Source: Candidatus Neomicrothrix sp. UBA2974
GTDB taxonomy: Bacteria > Actinomycetota > Acidimicrobiia > Acidimicrobiales > MedAcidi-G1
Length of the DNA: 64,000 nt
Assembly: GCA_002348705.1 (NCBI GenBank)
Contig: DEAU01000030.1
Coordinates: 1 to 64,000 of the forward strand
Direction: 5' to 3'
The position numbers and the translations under genes were made by a program. The notes beneath the pieces are model-generated. The model was given only the letters and a program-made list of their open reading frames with translations. It was not told where the DNA came from and did no database searches. Of this stretch, positions 43,467 to 52,601 are shown one piece after another. How positions within the stretch are numbered: position 1 is the first letter of the stretch; every line of letters begins with the position of its first letter.

Positions 43467-43514
43467 GACGACAGGTTCGCAGATCTAAAGCGATTGCCGT
43501 GGGAGCATCACTGG

Positions 43515-44726
43515 GTGGCCCGACCCGACAGCGATTCTCTCCGCCACCCCTATAGGTGGCTGATCTTCGGAGGCGTCTGCGCCATTTACTTCGCATTCGG
43601 CGTCGTGGTCATGTCTGTTCCGCCCCTTGTCGGTGATATACGAGCGGACCTCGGTTTGAGTCGCAGCGCGATGGGCTTGGCTCTCGGTGCCTGGCAGCTC
43701 GTCTACATCGTCTCGGCGCCAGTTGGTGGTCGACTCACCGATCGTCTCGGCATCCATTGGAGTCTGTTGTTGGGAGCAACCATCGTGGCTGCCAGCGGCT
43801 TTGCTCGGGCTGCCGCTGATGGCCTCGGAACGTTCTGGTTGGCCATTGCCATTTTCGGCATCGGTGGTCCGCTTATCTCGGCCGGTGCTCCGAAGGCGGT
43901 CGGTCTCTGGTTTGGAGACAATCGCGAACGTCGATTGGCTGTCGGGCTATACACCACCATGCCGGCCCTCGGGGGGACGTTGACTCTGGTGCTGTCCAAC
44001 TCTGTTCTGATGCCTCTAACAAGCTCTTGGCGGATCACCGTGGTAATCGAGGCCATGGCCATGGTGCTAGCTGCAGGCGTCTGGCTGTTCCTGTCGGGTC
44101 GGGCACCGGAACCGCCGGTCACCGTGCACGCCAACGAAGTGGCAGGTGCTGCCGGTCGACGTGAGTTGCTGGCCGATGCCGAGTTCCGTCTCCTTTTGGT
44201 GCTGGGCCTTGGCGGCGTCTTCATCATCCACGGCCTCAGCGGTTGGATGCCCCAAGCACTGCGAGAGCACAGCGGCTTTTCGCCTATGGCCGCCGCCAAC
44301 TGGGTCGCGTTGGGAAGCATGGTCGGGGTGGTGGCCTCGCTATTGGTCCCGGAGCGGACCGATCGCGAACGGATTCCCGCCGCTCTGGCATCGTTGTTTG
44401 TGGCATGTGCCGTCGGGTTAGTGGCGGTGCTCGTCCTTCCCACGGCTATCGACCCGGTACCAGTGGCGCTGTCCGGTTTACGTGCTGCTCTGGTGCCGCT
44501 GATGTTGGTCGCTCTGCTGGAGTGTGGACCCGTCGGACCAGCCAACATTGGGGTGGCTTCCGGCCTCTGGTTCGCCGTGGCCGAGGTCGGTGGAGTCAGT
44601 GGCCCCCTGGCCATGGGCTGGATCGCCGACACGTCGGCTGGTTTCAGCGGCGCATTTCTCCTAATCGTCGGGGTGTGCGTCGTGATGTTGGTGCCAGTGG
44701 CCCGTCTCCGGCGGTTCACCGAGTGA
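43515..44726 (+). CDS. MFS transporter
   Basis: 403 aa with about 12 membrane segments. The loop motif GRLTDRLGIHWSLLLGA after TM2 is MFS motif A. I set the start at GTG 43515 because GGGAG lies 9 nt upstream and the N-terminus then begins just before the first helix; the longer frame overlaps the divergent PAC2 gene. The arylsulfatase gene starts 17 bp later, so this may move a substrate or product of that enzyme, e.g. a sulfate ester or its alcohol. Confidence 0.85.
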   Translation: MARPDSDSLRHPYRWLIFGGVCAIYFAFGVVVMSVPPLVGDIRADLGLSRSAMGLALGAWQLVYIVSAPVGGRLTDRLGIHWSLLLGATIVAASGFARAAADGLGTFWLAIAIFGIGGPLISAGAPKAVGLWFGDNRERRLAVGLYTTMPALGGTLTLVLSNSVLMPLTSSWRITVVIEAMAMVLAAGVWLFLSGRAPEPPVTVHANEVAGAAGRRELLADAEFRLLLVLGLGGVFIIHGLSGWMPQALREHSGFSPMAAANWVALGSMVGVVASLLVPERTDRERIPAALASLFVACAVGLVAVLVLPTAIDPVPVALSGLRAALVPLMLVALLECGPVGPANIGVASGLWFAVAEVGGVSGPLAMGWIADTSAGFSGAFLLIVGVCVVMLVPVARLRRFTE

Positions 44727-44730
44727 CGGC

Positions 44731-44736
44731 TACCGT
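44731..44736 (+). promoter_or_regulatory. -10 box TACCGT before arylsulfatase
   Basis: TACCGT lies 7 nt before ATG 44744 in the short gap after the MFS gene; no ribosome site is seen. Confidence 0.5.
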
Positions 44737-44743
44737 GCCGCGC

Positions 44744-47110
44744 ATGGGTGAATCCGGTAACGCTGCGACGCCCGGTTTTGGGCCCTTGAACACCGAGGAG
44801 TTCGGCAGCGGTTGGGCGTATGGGGGATTTGAGGGAGAAGTGGGTCGGATCATGTCGACCTCGACACCCTGGTGGCCCCGCCGGCAAAGCGCTCCAGCCG
44901 GAGCGCCCAACGTGCTCGTGGTGCTGGTCGACGACCTCGGTTACAGCGACGTCGGATGTTTCGGTTCGGAGATAGACACTCCCAACGTGGACCGTCTGGC
45001 AGCTGAGGGGCTGCGCTATGCAGACTTTCACGTCAATCCCATGTGCTCGCCGACCAGGGCTTCCTTGCTGACTGGATTGAACCACCATCTGGCTGGAGTG
45101 GGGACGGTCTGCCATATGGAGCCTGGCTTTCCGGGCTACGCGGCATCCATTCGATCCGACGCCGTGACCATGGGCGAGGTCCTGGGCGACGCCGGTTGGG
45201 CGAGTCTTATGGTTGGGAAGTGGCACCTGTGCCCGGATAGTGAGCTCACCGAGGCTGGTCCGAAGACGGGCTGGCCACTCCAGACCGGCTTCGAACGTTT
45301 CTACGGGATCCTCGATGGGTTCACGAACTTCCACCAGCCGCACCGAATCTACGAAGACAATCACGCGCTCGACGTCGACGACTACCCCGACGGCTACTAC
45401 TTCACAGACGACCTCACCGACCGAGCGCTGACCATGGTTCAGGAAGTCCGGGACGGCCACCCGACGAAGCCGTGGTTCCTCTACTTCGCACATGGCGCCG
45501 TCCATGCCCCCTTGCAGGCGAAGCCGGCCGACCTCGACAAGTACCGGGGGTGCTACGAAGCCGGTTGGGACGAGGTCCGTCGGCGCCGCTTTGAGCGCCA
45601 AAAGGAGTTGGGACTATTCGACGACGAAGTGGTCCTGCCGCCCCGCAACAGCGAGGAGAACTACGCCGTAAGGGCCTGGAAGGACCTTCCAGCTATGGAA
45701 CAGGAGTTGTTCGCCCGGTACCAGGAGGTATTCGCGGCCATGGTCGACAACGTCGATCAAAACTTTGGGCGCCTCCGTTCCGGTCTCGAACAGATGGGGG
45801 AATGGGAGAACACCCTGGTGGTGTTCACGTCCGACAACGGAGGTAGTCGCGAGGGTCTGGACAACGGAACGTCGGCCTACTTCCGGACGCTCATCAGCCA
45901 GACCCGGTCCAACCCGATGGACTCTTTAGAGGTTGACCATTCCCGGATGGACTTGTTAGGTGGGCCGCAGGCGTTGGCTCACTATCCATCGGGGTGGGCC
46001 ATGGTGTCTGGAACCCCCTTCCGGCTCTACAAGATAAATGCACACCAAGGAGGCCATCGGGTTCCCTTCATCCTGTCGAAGGGCTCGGGCCTGTCTGACG
46101 GAGGCGCCATCCGTCACCAGTACCAGCATGTCACCGACCTCCTCCCCACGGTGCTTGACCTAGTGGGTGTGCAGATGCCTACCACGAAGAGCGGTCTCCC
46201 CGTGCCGCCCCCAGCGGGTGCCAGTTTTGCCCCATCGGTTGCCGACCGGACGGTGGCCGGCACTCATCCTGAGCAGTACTACGAGCAGATGGGCCATCGG
46301 GGCTTTTACCGGGATGGCTGGTCGGCGGTGACCTGTCGCCAGCCCCGCACCCCGTTCTCTGAGGAGCGGTGGGAGTTGCATCATTTGGCCGTGGACCCCA
46401 CCGAGGCCCGTGACCTGGCCGAAGAACACCCTGAGCGACTGGCCGAACTAGTCGCTGCATGGGAGGAGGCGGCCTGGGCCAACCAGGTCTTCCCGCTGGA
46501 CGAGGGCAACAACGTCAAGAATCTGCTTCGTCCACCCTGGGGGAGCGAGATAGTGGTGGACACTGTGCTGCGGCCCCGAGCCCCTACTGCTGAGCGCTAC
46601 CGGTCGTTGGCGTTGATCAACTTCCGGTCCTTCGAGGTAGAGGCCTCGATCGATTACGCGACCGGAGATGAGGGGACACTGGTGGCCCACGGTGACCAGG
46701 GCGGCGGCTATGCCCTGTATGTCGTCGACGGTCGACTGCTGTTGGCGTGGAATGGATACGGGACGATGACCGAGCTAGACGGCGGCCCAGTCAAACCAGG
46801 GACTTCGTCGGTGGTGCTTGCTGTCGAAAACGTCGGTGACCTGAAGGTCCACGCTGAACTTCGTGTTGACGGCGAAACGGTTGGCGAAGAACGAGACCTT
46901 CCGGTGCTCACTGCCATGGCTCCGTTTCAGGGCATTGACGTGGGCATCGACCGTAAGTCTCCGGTGTCATGGTCAATTAGGGAGCGGTTCGGCACCTTCC
47001 CGTGGACAGGTTCGCTCCAGCACGTCACATACCGTCCTGGCGAGATGGCCCCAGATGCTGGAGCCCGGTGGCTGGATGTGTTGCGTGAGGCCGGAACAAG
47101 GTACGAGTAG
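44744..47110 (+). CDS. Arylsulfatase
   Basis: 788 aa, close to the length of mycobacterial AtsA. The formylglycine site is NPMCSPTRASLLTG (C-x-P-T-R), with metal-binding Asp-Asp in VVLVDDLGYSDVG, Lys/His in LMVGKWHLCP, and DNGG in FTSDNGGSREGL. A C-terminal beta domain of about 180 residues follows (RSLALINFRSFEVEASIDY). No signal peptide is evident, so it may act in the cytoplasm, as several actinobacterial enzymes do. ATG 44744 is chosen over the longer upstream frame because of the -10 box and family start. It releases sulfate from sulfate esters; a SulP transporter is nearby. Confidence 0.92.
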   Translation: MGESGNAATPGFGPLNTEEFGSGWAYGGFEGEVGRIMSTSTPWWPRRQSAPAGAPNVLVVLVDDLGYSDVGCFGSEIDTPNVDRLAAEGLRYADFHVNPMCSPTRASLLTGLNHHLAGVGTVCHMEPGFPGYAASIRSDAVTMGEVLGDAGWASLMVGKWHLCPDSELTEAGPKTGWPLQTGFERFYGILDGFTNFHQPHRIYEDNHALDVDDYPDGYYFTDDLTDRALTMVQEVRDGHPTKPWFLYFAHGAVHAPLQAKPADLDKYRGCYEAGWDEVRRRRFERQKELGLFDDEVVLPPRNSEENYAVRAWKDLPAMEQELFARYQEVFAAMVDNVDQNFGRLRSGLEQMGEWENTLVVFTSDNGGSREGLDNGTSAYFRTLISQTRSNPMDSLEVDHSRMDLLGGPQALAHYPSGWAMVSGTPFRLYKINAHQGGHRVPFILSKGSGLSDGGAIRHQYQHVTDLLPTVLDLVGVQMPTTKSGLPVPPPAGASFAPSVADRTVAGTHPEQYYEQMGHRGFYRDGWSAVTCRQPRTPFSEERWELHHLAVDPTEARDLAEEHPERLAELVAAWEEAAWANQVFPLDEGNNVKNLLRPPWGSEIVVDTVLRPRAPTAERYRSLALINFRSFEVEASIDYATGDEGTLVAHGDQGGGYALYVVDGRLLLAWNGYGTMTELDGGPVKPGTSSVVLAVENVGDLKVHAELRVDGETVGEERDLPVLTAMAPFQGIDVGIDRKSPVSWSIRERFGTFPWTGSLQHVTYRPGEMAPDAGARWLDVLREAGTRYE

Positions 47111-47149
47111 TAAGACGGGCGAGTCGTTCAGGGTTTGGAGAAGAACGGA

Positions 47150-47779
47150 ATGGATCTCAAAGAACTGGTCGAGCCGGCGCATACCGCACTGTGCGTCGTG
47201 GAGTGCCAGAACGGGGTGGTGGGACCTGGTTCCTCCATGCCGGCGGTTGCCGAGGCCGCAGCGTCGGCAGGGCTCCTAGAACGGCTTGGGTTTCTGGCCA
47301 AGGCTGCCCGGTCGGTCGGGGTCCGTGTTGTCCACTGCACCTTTCATGCCCACGCCGACCTGTGGGGAGGTAGTCGAAATTCGCTGCTCTTCGCTGTTGG
47401 GCGTCGTTCCGAAGTCCAGCAATATGCGGATACCGATGCCGTTAAGCCCGTGCCGGAGATCGGTTTCGTTGAGGGTTCTGACATCATCGTTCCTCGCTTT
47501 CATGGGCTGTCTTCGGTGTCCGGAACCGGATTGGCTCCAATGTTGCGAAACGAGGGTGTAACCACGGTCGCTGTGGTCGGAGTGAGCCTCAACGTCGCCA
47601 TTCCAAACACCGTCTTCGACCTGGTCAATGACGGCTTTCAAGTCGTTGTACCGACCGATGGGTCGGTAGCCACGGTGCCCGGCTATGGCGAACAGGTACT
47701 GGAGCACACGCTGGCCTATGTGGCCACACTCACCGATGTCTCTGGCCTAGCAGAGGAATGGTTGGAGGCAGGGACCTAG
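47150..47779 (+). CDS. Isochorismatase-like protein lacking the catalytic Cys
   Basis: 209 aa. The fold is clear: TALCVVECQNGVVGPGS at the N-terminus and VVGVSLNVAIPNTVFDLVNDGFQVV near residue 150. In active cysteine hydrolases these read with Asp (DxQN) and Cys (NVCVxxT). Here Asp is Glu-Cys and the nucleophile is Ala, so normal hydrolysis is unlikely; a binding or different role is possible. ATG 47150 follows GGAG by 9 nt. It lies downstream of the sulfatase and shares its last four bases with the convergent SulP gene. Confidence 0.8.
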   Translation: MDLKELVEPAHTALCVVECQNGVVGPGSSMPAVAEAAASAGLLERLGFLAKAARSVGVRVVHCTFHAHADLWGGSRNSLLFAVGRRSEVQQYADTDAVKPVPEIGFVEGSDIIVPRFHGLSSVSGTGLAPMLRNEGVTTVAVVGVSLNVAIPNTVFDLVNDGFQVVVPTDGSVATVPGYGEQVLEHTLAYVATLTDVSGLAEEWLEAGT

Positions 47780-49053
47780 AGGGACGACCCCGGCCTTTCG
47801 TTGTGTCCTGCTGAGCGACGGGTCCTCAGGCCAATGGCCAGCGACAGCAGGATTCCGATCAGGACGCCCTGCTCAACCCGGGGCGAAAGGGCAAGTGTGG
47901 CGGCAAAGGTAACCCAAGCAACGAAAGCGTCCGCCGATGACCGGCGAACCATGCCGACAAGAGCGACGGGGCGGACTAAGCCGACCACTGCGGCGAAAAC
48001 CACGCCTCCCAGCGTCGCTTGAGGTAGAGCTTCTAGGACGTCGGCAAAGGGCAGAAAGGCGAGGACCGTGACACCGGTGACCAGACCGGACCACCGTGTA
48101 CGGGCTCCCGCCAGACGGTTCAGCGATGAGCGGCTGAAAGAGCCACCTACCGGGAAGGCGCCCGACACGGCAGCGGCAAGATTGGCTATCCCCTGGCTGA
48201 CGAACTCTCGATTCGCGCTCCATCGCTGGCGGTCTACCTCAGCGAAAACACGGGCGATGGAAGCTGGTTCGGCGTAGCCCACCAAGGCGATGAGGATGCC
48301 TCCCACCAAGAGAGAGCCGGTTGAACCCCACGGCAGGTCGAGCGACAGCCTCGGGAGGCCGGTCGCGAAATCTCCGACCACCGGACCGTCGTAGTCGCTG
48401 ATTCGGCTAACCACCACCCCGCCTGCTACAGCCACCAACGCTCCTGGGAACAGACGGTGAATGACTCTGCGACCCACCAGAACTAGTAGGGCGGTGATGG
48501 TGGCTATGGCGACGGAGGTGGCCTCCCATTGGTCGAAGTGGCCTAGCGCCCAACTGGCCCGCGACAGGACCCGGCCATCGGGTGCGATGACTCCCAGTGC
48601 TTTGGGTAGTTGCGAGGCCAGGATGAGCAGCGCGGCAGCTGACGTGAATCCGGTAACCACAGGGTCACGCATTAGGTATGTGACTGAACCGAGGCGCAGT
48701 GCGCCTAACAGCAGGCGTGTCACCCCGACGACGAGGGCCAATAGCGCCGCTAAGCCGATGTATTCGGGTGAGCCAGCGGACGCCATACCGGACAGGGCTC
48801 CTAGCGTCAGCAGGCTGGTTAGTGCCACTGGCCCGGTTTGGAGGTAGGGAGACGAGGAGAAGAAAGCGGCAAGTATCGGAGGTAGAGCGGAGGCGAAGAG
48901 GCCGAGGTGCGGAGGAAGGCCAGCCAACTCGGCGTAGGCCATCGACTGTGGAATCAGCACCATGGCGACACTCAGCCCAGCCAGTAGATCGACCACCTCG
49001 GGTCGGGTCGGTGGCGCAGTGAGCCTGTCGGGACCCGGTGCGGAGTCTGCCAC
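47776..49053 (-). CDS. SulP family anion transporter without STAS domain
   Basis: 425 aa. DLLAGLSVAMVLIPQSMAYA and GLFASALPPILAAFFSSSPY are SulP signatures; many membrane segments follow and the protein ends soon after the last, with no STAS domain. SulP proteins carry sulfate, bicarbonate or related anions. The neighbouring arylsulfatase suggests sulfate, but this is inference. GTG 49053 has TAGGGT 6 nt upstream on the minus strand. Its stop codon overlaps that of the isochorismatase-like gene in CTAG. Confidence 0.88.
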   Translation of the reverse strand: MADSAPGPDRLTAPPTRPEVVDLLAGLSVAMVLIPQSMAYAELAGLPPHLGLFASALPPILAAFFSSSPYLQTGPVALTSLLTLGALSGMASAGSPEYIGLAALLALVVGVTRLLLGALRLGSVTYLMRDPVVTGFTSAAALLILASQLPKALGVIAPDGRVLSRASWALGHFDQWEATSVAIATITALLVLVGRRVIHRLFPGALVAVAGGVVVSRISDYDGPVVGDFATGLPRLSLDLPWGSTGSLLVGGILIALVGYAEPASIARVFAEVDRQRWSANREFVSQGIANLAAAVSGAFPVGGSFSRSSLNRLAGARTRWSGLVTGVTVLAFLPFADVLEALPQATLGGVVFAAVVGLVRPVALVGMVRRSSADAFVAWVTFAATLALSPRVEQGVLIGILLSLAIGLRTRRSAGHNERPGSSL

Positions 49054-49059
49054 GATGGC

Positions 49060-49065
49060 ACCCTA
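49060..49065 (-). promoter_or_regulatory. -10 box TAGGGT before sulP
   Basis: On the minus strand TAGGGT ends 6 nt before GTG 49053, consistent with leaderless initiation at the GTG. Confidence 0.5.
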
Positions 49066-49098
49066 GGGGCCGCTGGGGGACCTACCCCGTTTGGTCAG

Positions 49099-49104
49099 TA
49101 CCGT
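49099..49104 (+). promoter_or_regulatory. -10 box TACCGT before Nudix gene
   Basis: TACCGT ends 6 nt before ATG 49111. Together with the box at 49060-49065 it forms a compact divergent promoter pair. Confidence 0.5.
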
Positions 49105-49110
49105 CCGGCG

Positions 49111-50007
49111 ATGGAAGGCGCGGCCGAGGACGGAGAGATCGCCGGATTTCCGGAATTGACCGGTGCACGGCTACCGGCTGACACGGCGCGTAGCGAGCTT
49201 CCCACCGACGGAGTTCCCATCCGACTGGCGGCCACCGTGATGCTTGTTGATGATCGTCCAGACCTCCACGTGCTGGCGCTTCGTCGGACCGATGCGTCAA
49301 CCTTCGTGGCTGGGCACACCCTGTTCCCGGGTGGAGCAGTGGACGATGGCGATCTCGACCGCCGATGGGTTGACCTCGTCGTCACCCCAAAGGTCGAACC
49401 ACCAGCGCTCGTCGATCCGTTAGCCCTGCGACTGGCTGCAGTGCGCGAGACCATCGAGGAGGTGGGTATCGCCCTAGGGGTCGAGAGGGGCGATAGGTCC
49501 GATGAGTTGGTCGCACGGAGGATCGACTTGGAGACCAACCGGGTCACACTTCTCGACTTGGCGACCGCCTCCATAGCTGGTGGTGGTCCCAAGTTCGATC
49601 TGTCGGTGCTGTATCCGGTGGCCCGATGGGTGACCCCGATGGCGGAAACCAAGCGCTACGACACAGCATTTTTCTTGGCTCTATGCCCGTCTGGAGTTGA
49701 ACCGGTGGTTGACGGACGGGAGGCGGTGCATGCCGAGTGGTGCCGTCCGGCCGATGCGCTGGCCCGCTGGGAAGCCGGCGAATTGACTATGGTCAGTCCG
49801 ACCGTTTCCATGTTCCAGTGCCTTGCGACCTATTCCACGGCTACCGAAGTCTTGGCCGCAGCGGTCAAACCGGGTCAAGCCCGACAGGCCAGTGTGCTTG
49901 ATGAAACCAGCGACTTAGTCCGATTCGAAGGCGACGTCGACTTCGAAGGACCCGGTAGGAGGTTGACGCTCGGCTGGGTGTGGCTGGAGTCAGGGTCCGT
50001 AGCCTGA
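49111..50007 (+). CDS. Nudix hydrolase, NUDT19-like
   Basis: 298 aa. RLAATVMLVDDRPDLHVLAL starts the domain, and the Nudix box is split as in the NUDT7/NUDT19 group: LFPGGAVDDGD, then after about 40 residues LAAVRETIEEVGIAL. These relatives act on CoA derivatives, so acyl-CoA is a plausible substrate given the CoA-rich surroundings. The C-terminal part (WVTPMAETKRYDTAFFLAL) agrees. First of three overlapping or adjacent plus-strand genes. Confidence 0.87.
   Translation: MEGAAEDGEIAGFPELTGARLPADTARSELPTDGVPIRLAATVMLVDDRPDLHVLALRRTDASTFVAGHTLFPGGAVDDGDLDRRWVDLVVTPKVEPPALVDPLALRLAAVRETIEEVGIALGVERGDRSDELVARRIDLETNRVTLLDLATASIAGGGPKFDLSVLYPVARWVTPMAETKRYDTAFFLALCPSGVEPVVDGREAVHAEWCRPADALARWEAGELTMVSPTVSMFQCLATYSTATEVLAAAVKPGQARQASVLDETSDLVRFEGDVDFEGPGRRLTLGWVWLESGSVA
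50000..50005 (+). promoter_or_regulatory. -10 box TAGCCT before gene at 50012
   Basis: TAGCCT overlaps the end of the Nudix gene and lies 6 nt before ATG 50012. Confidence 0.4.
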
Positions 50008-50011
50008 GGGA

Positions 50012-50518
50012 ATGGCCGCACCAAAGTACGTTCCGCAGGCCGCCGTTCGGGCCACCGACCGCGCATATGTCTCGCCTCGTCGCCGACTTGGCTCGTGGCA
50101 CGCTGACCGGCCGGGTGAGGTGGTCGAGGCTGGCGGTCAGCCCAGTGGCGACCGCTTGGGTAGCCAGGGGCCCGATCAGGGCTATGCCTTTCACCTAGCC
50201 CGCGGCTTCAAACCCCGACTCCATCTCGGCGAGAGCGAGCACATGGCCGATGTGGTCGCGGGTTGCGTCGGGGTGGCTCTCAAGCGGGCTGCCCTTTTCG
50301 GTAGAGCGCCTGCGGCGGCCGACCTTGAGGTCGCCTTCGGGATTTTCGGCTTTCTCAACGAGCCGCCGAGCGGCGAGCGTCTCGCCGAGCGTCGGCGACT
50401 ATTTGCTGGGGTGGCGCATCATCACCATTACGCCGAGTTGCGCCGCATTGCCGATCAGGTACCCGATGGTCTGCTGTCGTCGGGGGCGAATACGGCTACT
50501 GATGTCGCCGCCTTCTGA
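50012..50518 (+). CDS. Conserved small protein of unknown function
   Basis: 168 aa, soluble, with a basic N-terminus (MAAPKYVPQAAVRATDRAY) and a His-rich turn AGVAHHHHYAELRRI near the C-terminus that could bind a metal. No family is recognised. A compositional argument (typical codon use, immediate placement between two real genes, and -10 box) supports that it is expressed. The last 17 bp overlap the next gene. Confidence 0.6.
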   Translation: MAAPKYVPQAAVRATDRAYVSPRRRLGSWHADRPGEVVEAGGQPSGDRLGSQGPDQGYAFHLARGFKPRLHLGESEHMADVVAGCVGVALKRAALFGRAPAAADLEVAFGIFGFLNEPPSGERLAERRRLFAGVAHHHHYAELRRIADQVPDGLLSSGANTATDVAAF

Positions 50519-51191
50519 CTCCGCGGCGCCGAGACCTGTCCGGCCTGACCGCAGCCGGGTTCTCGACTCGGTGCTGCCTATCGTTCTCTTTTTAGTTCTC
50601 GAATGGATCTGGGGCTTGGCAGCGGGCGTGGTTGGTGCGACAGCTTGGAGCGTTAAGGCAGCGGTTGGTCGTCGCCGACGTGGAGAGGAGGTCGGCCGGT
50701 TCCTTCCATTGCTCGTTTCCTACCTGGTAGTCCGGGCGGCTATCGGAATAGCGACGGACTCCGAAGCGGTCTTCTTCGGGATCGGCATCGGCACCAAGGC
50801 TTGTATCGGCGCAGCGCTAATCGGCACAGTGGTGTTCGGCCGGCCTTGGCTGGCCCGGTATGCCCACCTTGTCGTACCGTTCGGCTCTGAGACCCGGGCT
50901 CACCCACGGTTTGTTCGGGTCATGGGTCAACTCACGGTGGCTGTTGGCTGCTGGCAGTTTCTGACCTCGGCATGGGACATTTGGCTTTTCAACTGGACTT
51001 CGTCGGCTAGGGGCTATGTGCTTATCCGATTCCTGGTCGGCTGGCCTGCCAGCACTCTGGCCACGTTGGTTGCCTTCGTCTGGGTTGACCGGGCGCTGCG
51101 ACCGGTGCCTACTTTCACTGGAATCCTTGATCTCCTGGTGCCGCCCGATAACGAGTCCGGTGGAGCGAAAGAGGGACGGGACAACGCCTGA
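50502..51191 (+). CDS. Membrane protein, DUF3159/VC0807-like
   Basis: 229 aa with about five to six membrane segments (VLPIVLFLVLEWIWGLAAGV near the N-terminus) and conserved GRPWLARYAHLVVP. It resembles the septation-protein-A-like DUF3159 group of Actinobacteria, but the match is by eye. ATG 50502 lies inside the upstream gene, so it is translationally coupled to it. Function unknown. Confidence 0.65.
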   Translation: MSPPSDSAAPRPVRPDRSRVLDSVLPIVLFLVLEWIWGLAAGVVGATAWSVKAAVGRRRRGEEVGRFLPLLVSYLVVRAAIGIATDSEAVFFGIGIGTKACIGAALIGTVVFGRPWLARYAHLVVPFGSETRAHPRFVRVMGQLTVAVGCWQFLTSAWDIWLFNWTSSARGYVLIRFLVGWPASTLATLVAFVWVDRALRPVPTFTGILDLLVPPDNESGGAKEGRDNA

Positions 51192-51233
51192 TTCCCAGTC
51201 CAACGGTTTGGCTCAGACCCGAATGGTCGTATG

Positions 51234-52517
51234 TCAGACAGGGATCAGCTCTAGGTGAGCCTCTCGGAGGCCGTAGACGAATGAGTTGGGCATCTCGACT
51301 GGTTCGATCCCGGCGACCGGCCGTATGTCAGCTACGCGGGCCACCATTTCCTCAAAGAACGAACGGATCTCCAGGCGGGCCAGCGCCGCGCCTAGACAGA
51401 AGTGGGTGCCGAATCCGAAGGAAAGATGGTGGTTCGGTGCACGGGTTATATCGAACACCTCAGGATCGTCGAAGTGGGCCGGGTCCCGGTTGGCCGACGA
51501 GTACATGAGCACCAGTTGATCGCCCGCCCGAACCGCCCGGCCGTGGATCTCCACGTCAACTGCCGCCACCCGGCACATGTTGTGGATGGGGGTGACCCAG
51601 CGGATGAACTCCTCTACGGCTGTGGGCATGTCCGCGCCATCGCGCAGGAGTGCCCATTGGTCGGGTCGGTGGGCCAGTTCGACCAGCGTGCGAGCGATCA
51701 CCGTTCGAGTCGTCTCCGCACCGCCGTCTAGTAGGAGCAGGCAGTCCGAGATGATCTCGTCCAGGCCGAAGGCGTGACCACCCATGGCCTCAGGGCCGTC
51801 ATGTGCACGATTGATCCACACAGACATGACGTCGTCCATCGGGCAGCCGTCGAGCACGGAGGGTTTCTTGGACTCGTACAACTCAGCGCAAGCGCCGGCG
51901 AACTCCATCGCGGCGACGATGCCGGCCTCGTCGTGGTATCGGGGGCCACCGCCTAGGGCGATAGTCCTTTCCGACCACTCTTGGAGGCGTGGCCACATCG
52001 TGGCCCCGAAACCGAGAAGCAGGCCGATCATCTGGGCCGGTAGAGGCGCTGCCAGGCGGGACACGACCTCGACAGAACATATGCCGTCGGGGTCCGGTTC
52101 CTTCAGCGCCTCGTCGAAGAGTGAGGTGACGGTGTCACGGACATGGTCCTCCCAGCGACTGACCGCCCGTGGGGTGAAGCGTCGGGCTACCACGTTGCGT
52201 CGCAAAATGTGGTGGGGGTCGTCAAGGCCGATAATGGACCGGTCGGCGGGAATGTTGGGGCGGTAACCCCGTCCGGTCCTCGGTGGGAGCGGAGGACCGC
52301 CGGATGGGCAACCTGAGTTCACGAAGGTCGCTTTGTCTTTCTCGATGGCTACCACGTCGTCGTAGCGCGACACCCCCCACAGTTCGTTCACCTCGTCCCA
52401 GTGCAAGGGATCTTCATCGCGCAGACGAGCGTAGGTTCGGTAGGGGTCTGAGACGTAGAAGTCGCCGTCCAGCAGGTCGAGGCTTGACAGAGGCCCGTTG
52501 CGTTGGTCGGCTGACAT
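51234..52517 (-). CDS. Cytochrome P450
   Basis: 427 aa soluble P450. The heme-binding Cys is in FGFGTHFCLGAALARLE, the I-helix oxygen-activation motif in LLLDGGAETTRTVIA, and ExxR in EEFIRWVTPIHNM. The pattern is like CYP124/125/142-type actinobacterial enzymes acting on fatty or sterol side chains, but the subfamily is a guess. ATG 52517 has TACGAT 6 nt upstream on the minus strand. It is divergent from a zinc alcohol dehydrogenase, which could oxidise the hydroxylated product. Confidence 0.92.
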   Translation of the reverse strand: MSADQRNGPLSSLDLLDGDFYVSDPYRTYARLRDEDPLHWDEVNELWGVSRYDDVVAIEKDKATFVNSGCPSGGPPLPPRTGRGYRPNIPADRSIIGLDDPHHILRRNVVARRFTPRAVSRWEDHVRDTVTSLFDEALKEPDPDGICSVEVVSRLAAPLPAQMIGLLLGFGATMWPRLQEWSERTIALGGGPRYHDEAGIVAAMEFAGACAELYESKKPSVLDGCPMDDVMSVWINRAHDGPEAMGGHAFGLDEIISDCLLLLDGGAETTRTVIARTLVELAHRPDQWALLRDGADMPTAVEEFIRWVTPIHNMCRVAAVDVEIHGRAVRAGDQLVLMYSSANRDPAHFDDPEVFDITRAPNHHLSFGFGTHFCLGAALARLEIRSFFEEMVARVADIRPVAGIEPVEMPNSFVYGLREAHLELIPV

Positions 52518-52523
52518 GGTCGG

Positions 52524-52529
52524 ATCGTA
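52524..52529 (-). promoter_or_regulatory. -10 box TACGAT before P450
   Basis: On the minus strand TACGAT ends 6 nt before the ATG at 52517 and no ribosome site is present. Confidence 0.5.
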
Positions 52530-52601
52530 CGGTCGGCGGATCGGCCGTCTCCTAGTGGGCGGCTTGGCCCACCGGGTTCGGTAAACGAGGAGGCTGACTA
52601 C

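Noticed and set aside
44243..44743. N-terminal extension of the sulfatase into the MFS gene
   Set aside because: It overlaps the well-supported MFS gene in another frame; ATG 44744 has a -10 box and matches family length.
43703..45601. 632-codon open frame on the minus strand
   Set aside because: It lies opposite the MFS and sulfatase genes, has low-complexity Arg/Pro/Thr-rich translation and no motif. Long antisense frames are normal in GC-rich DNA.
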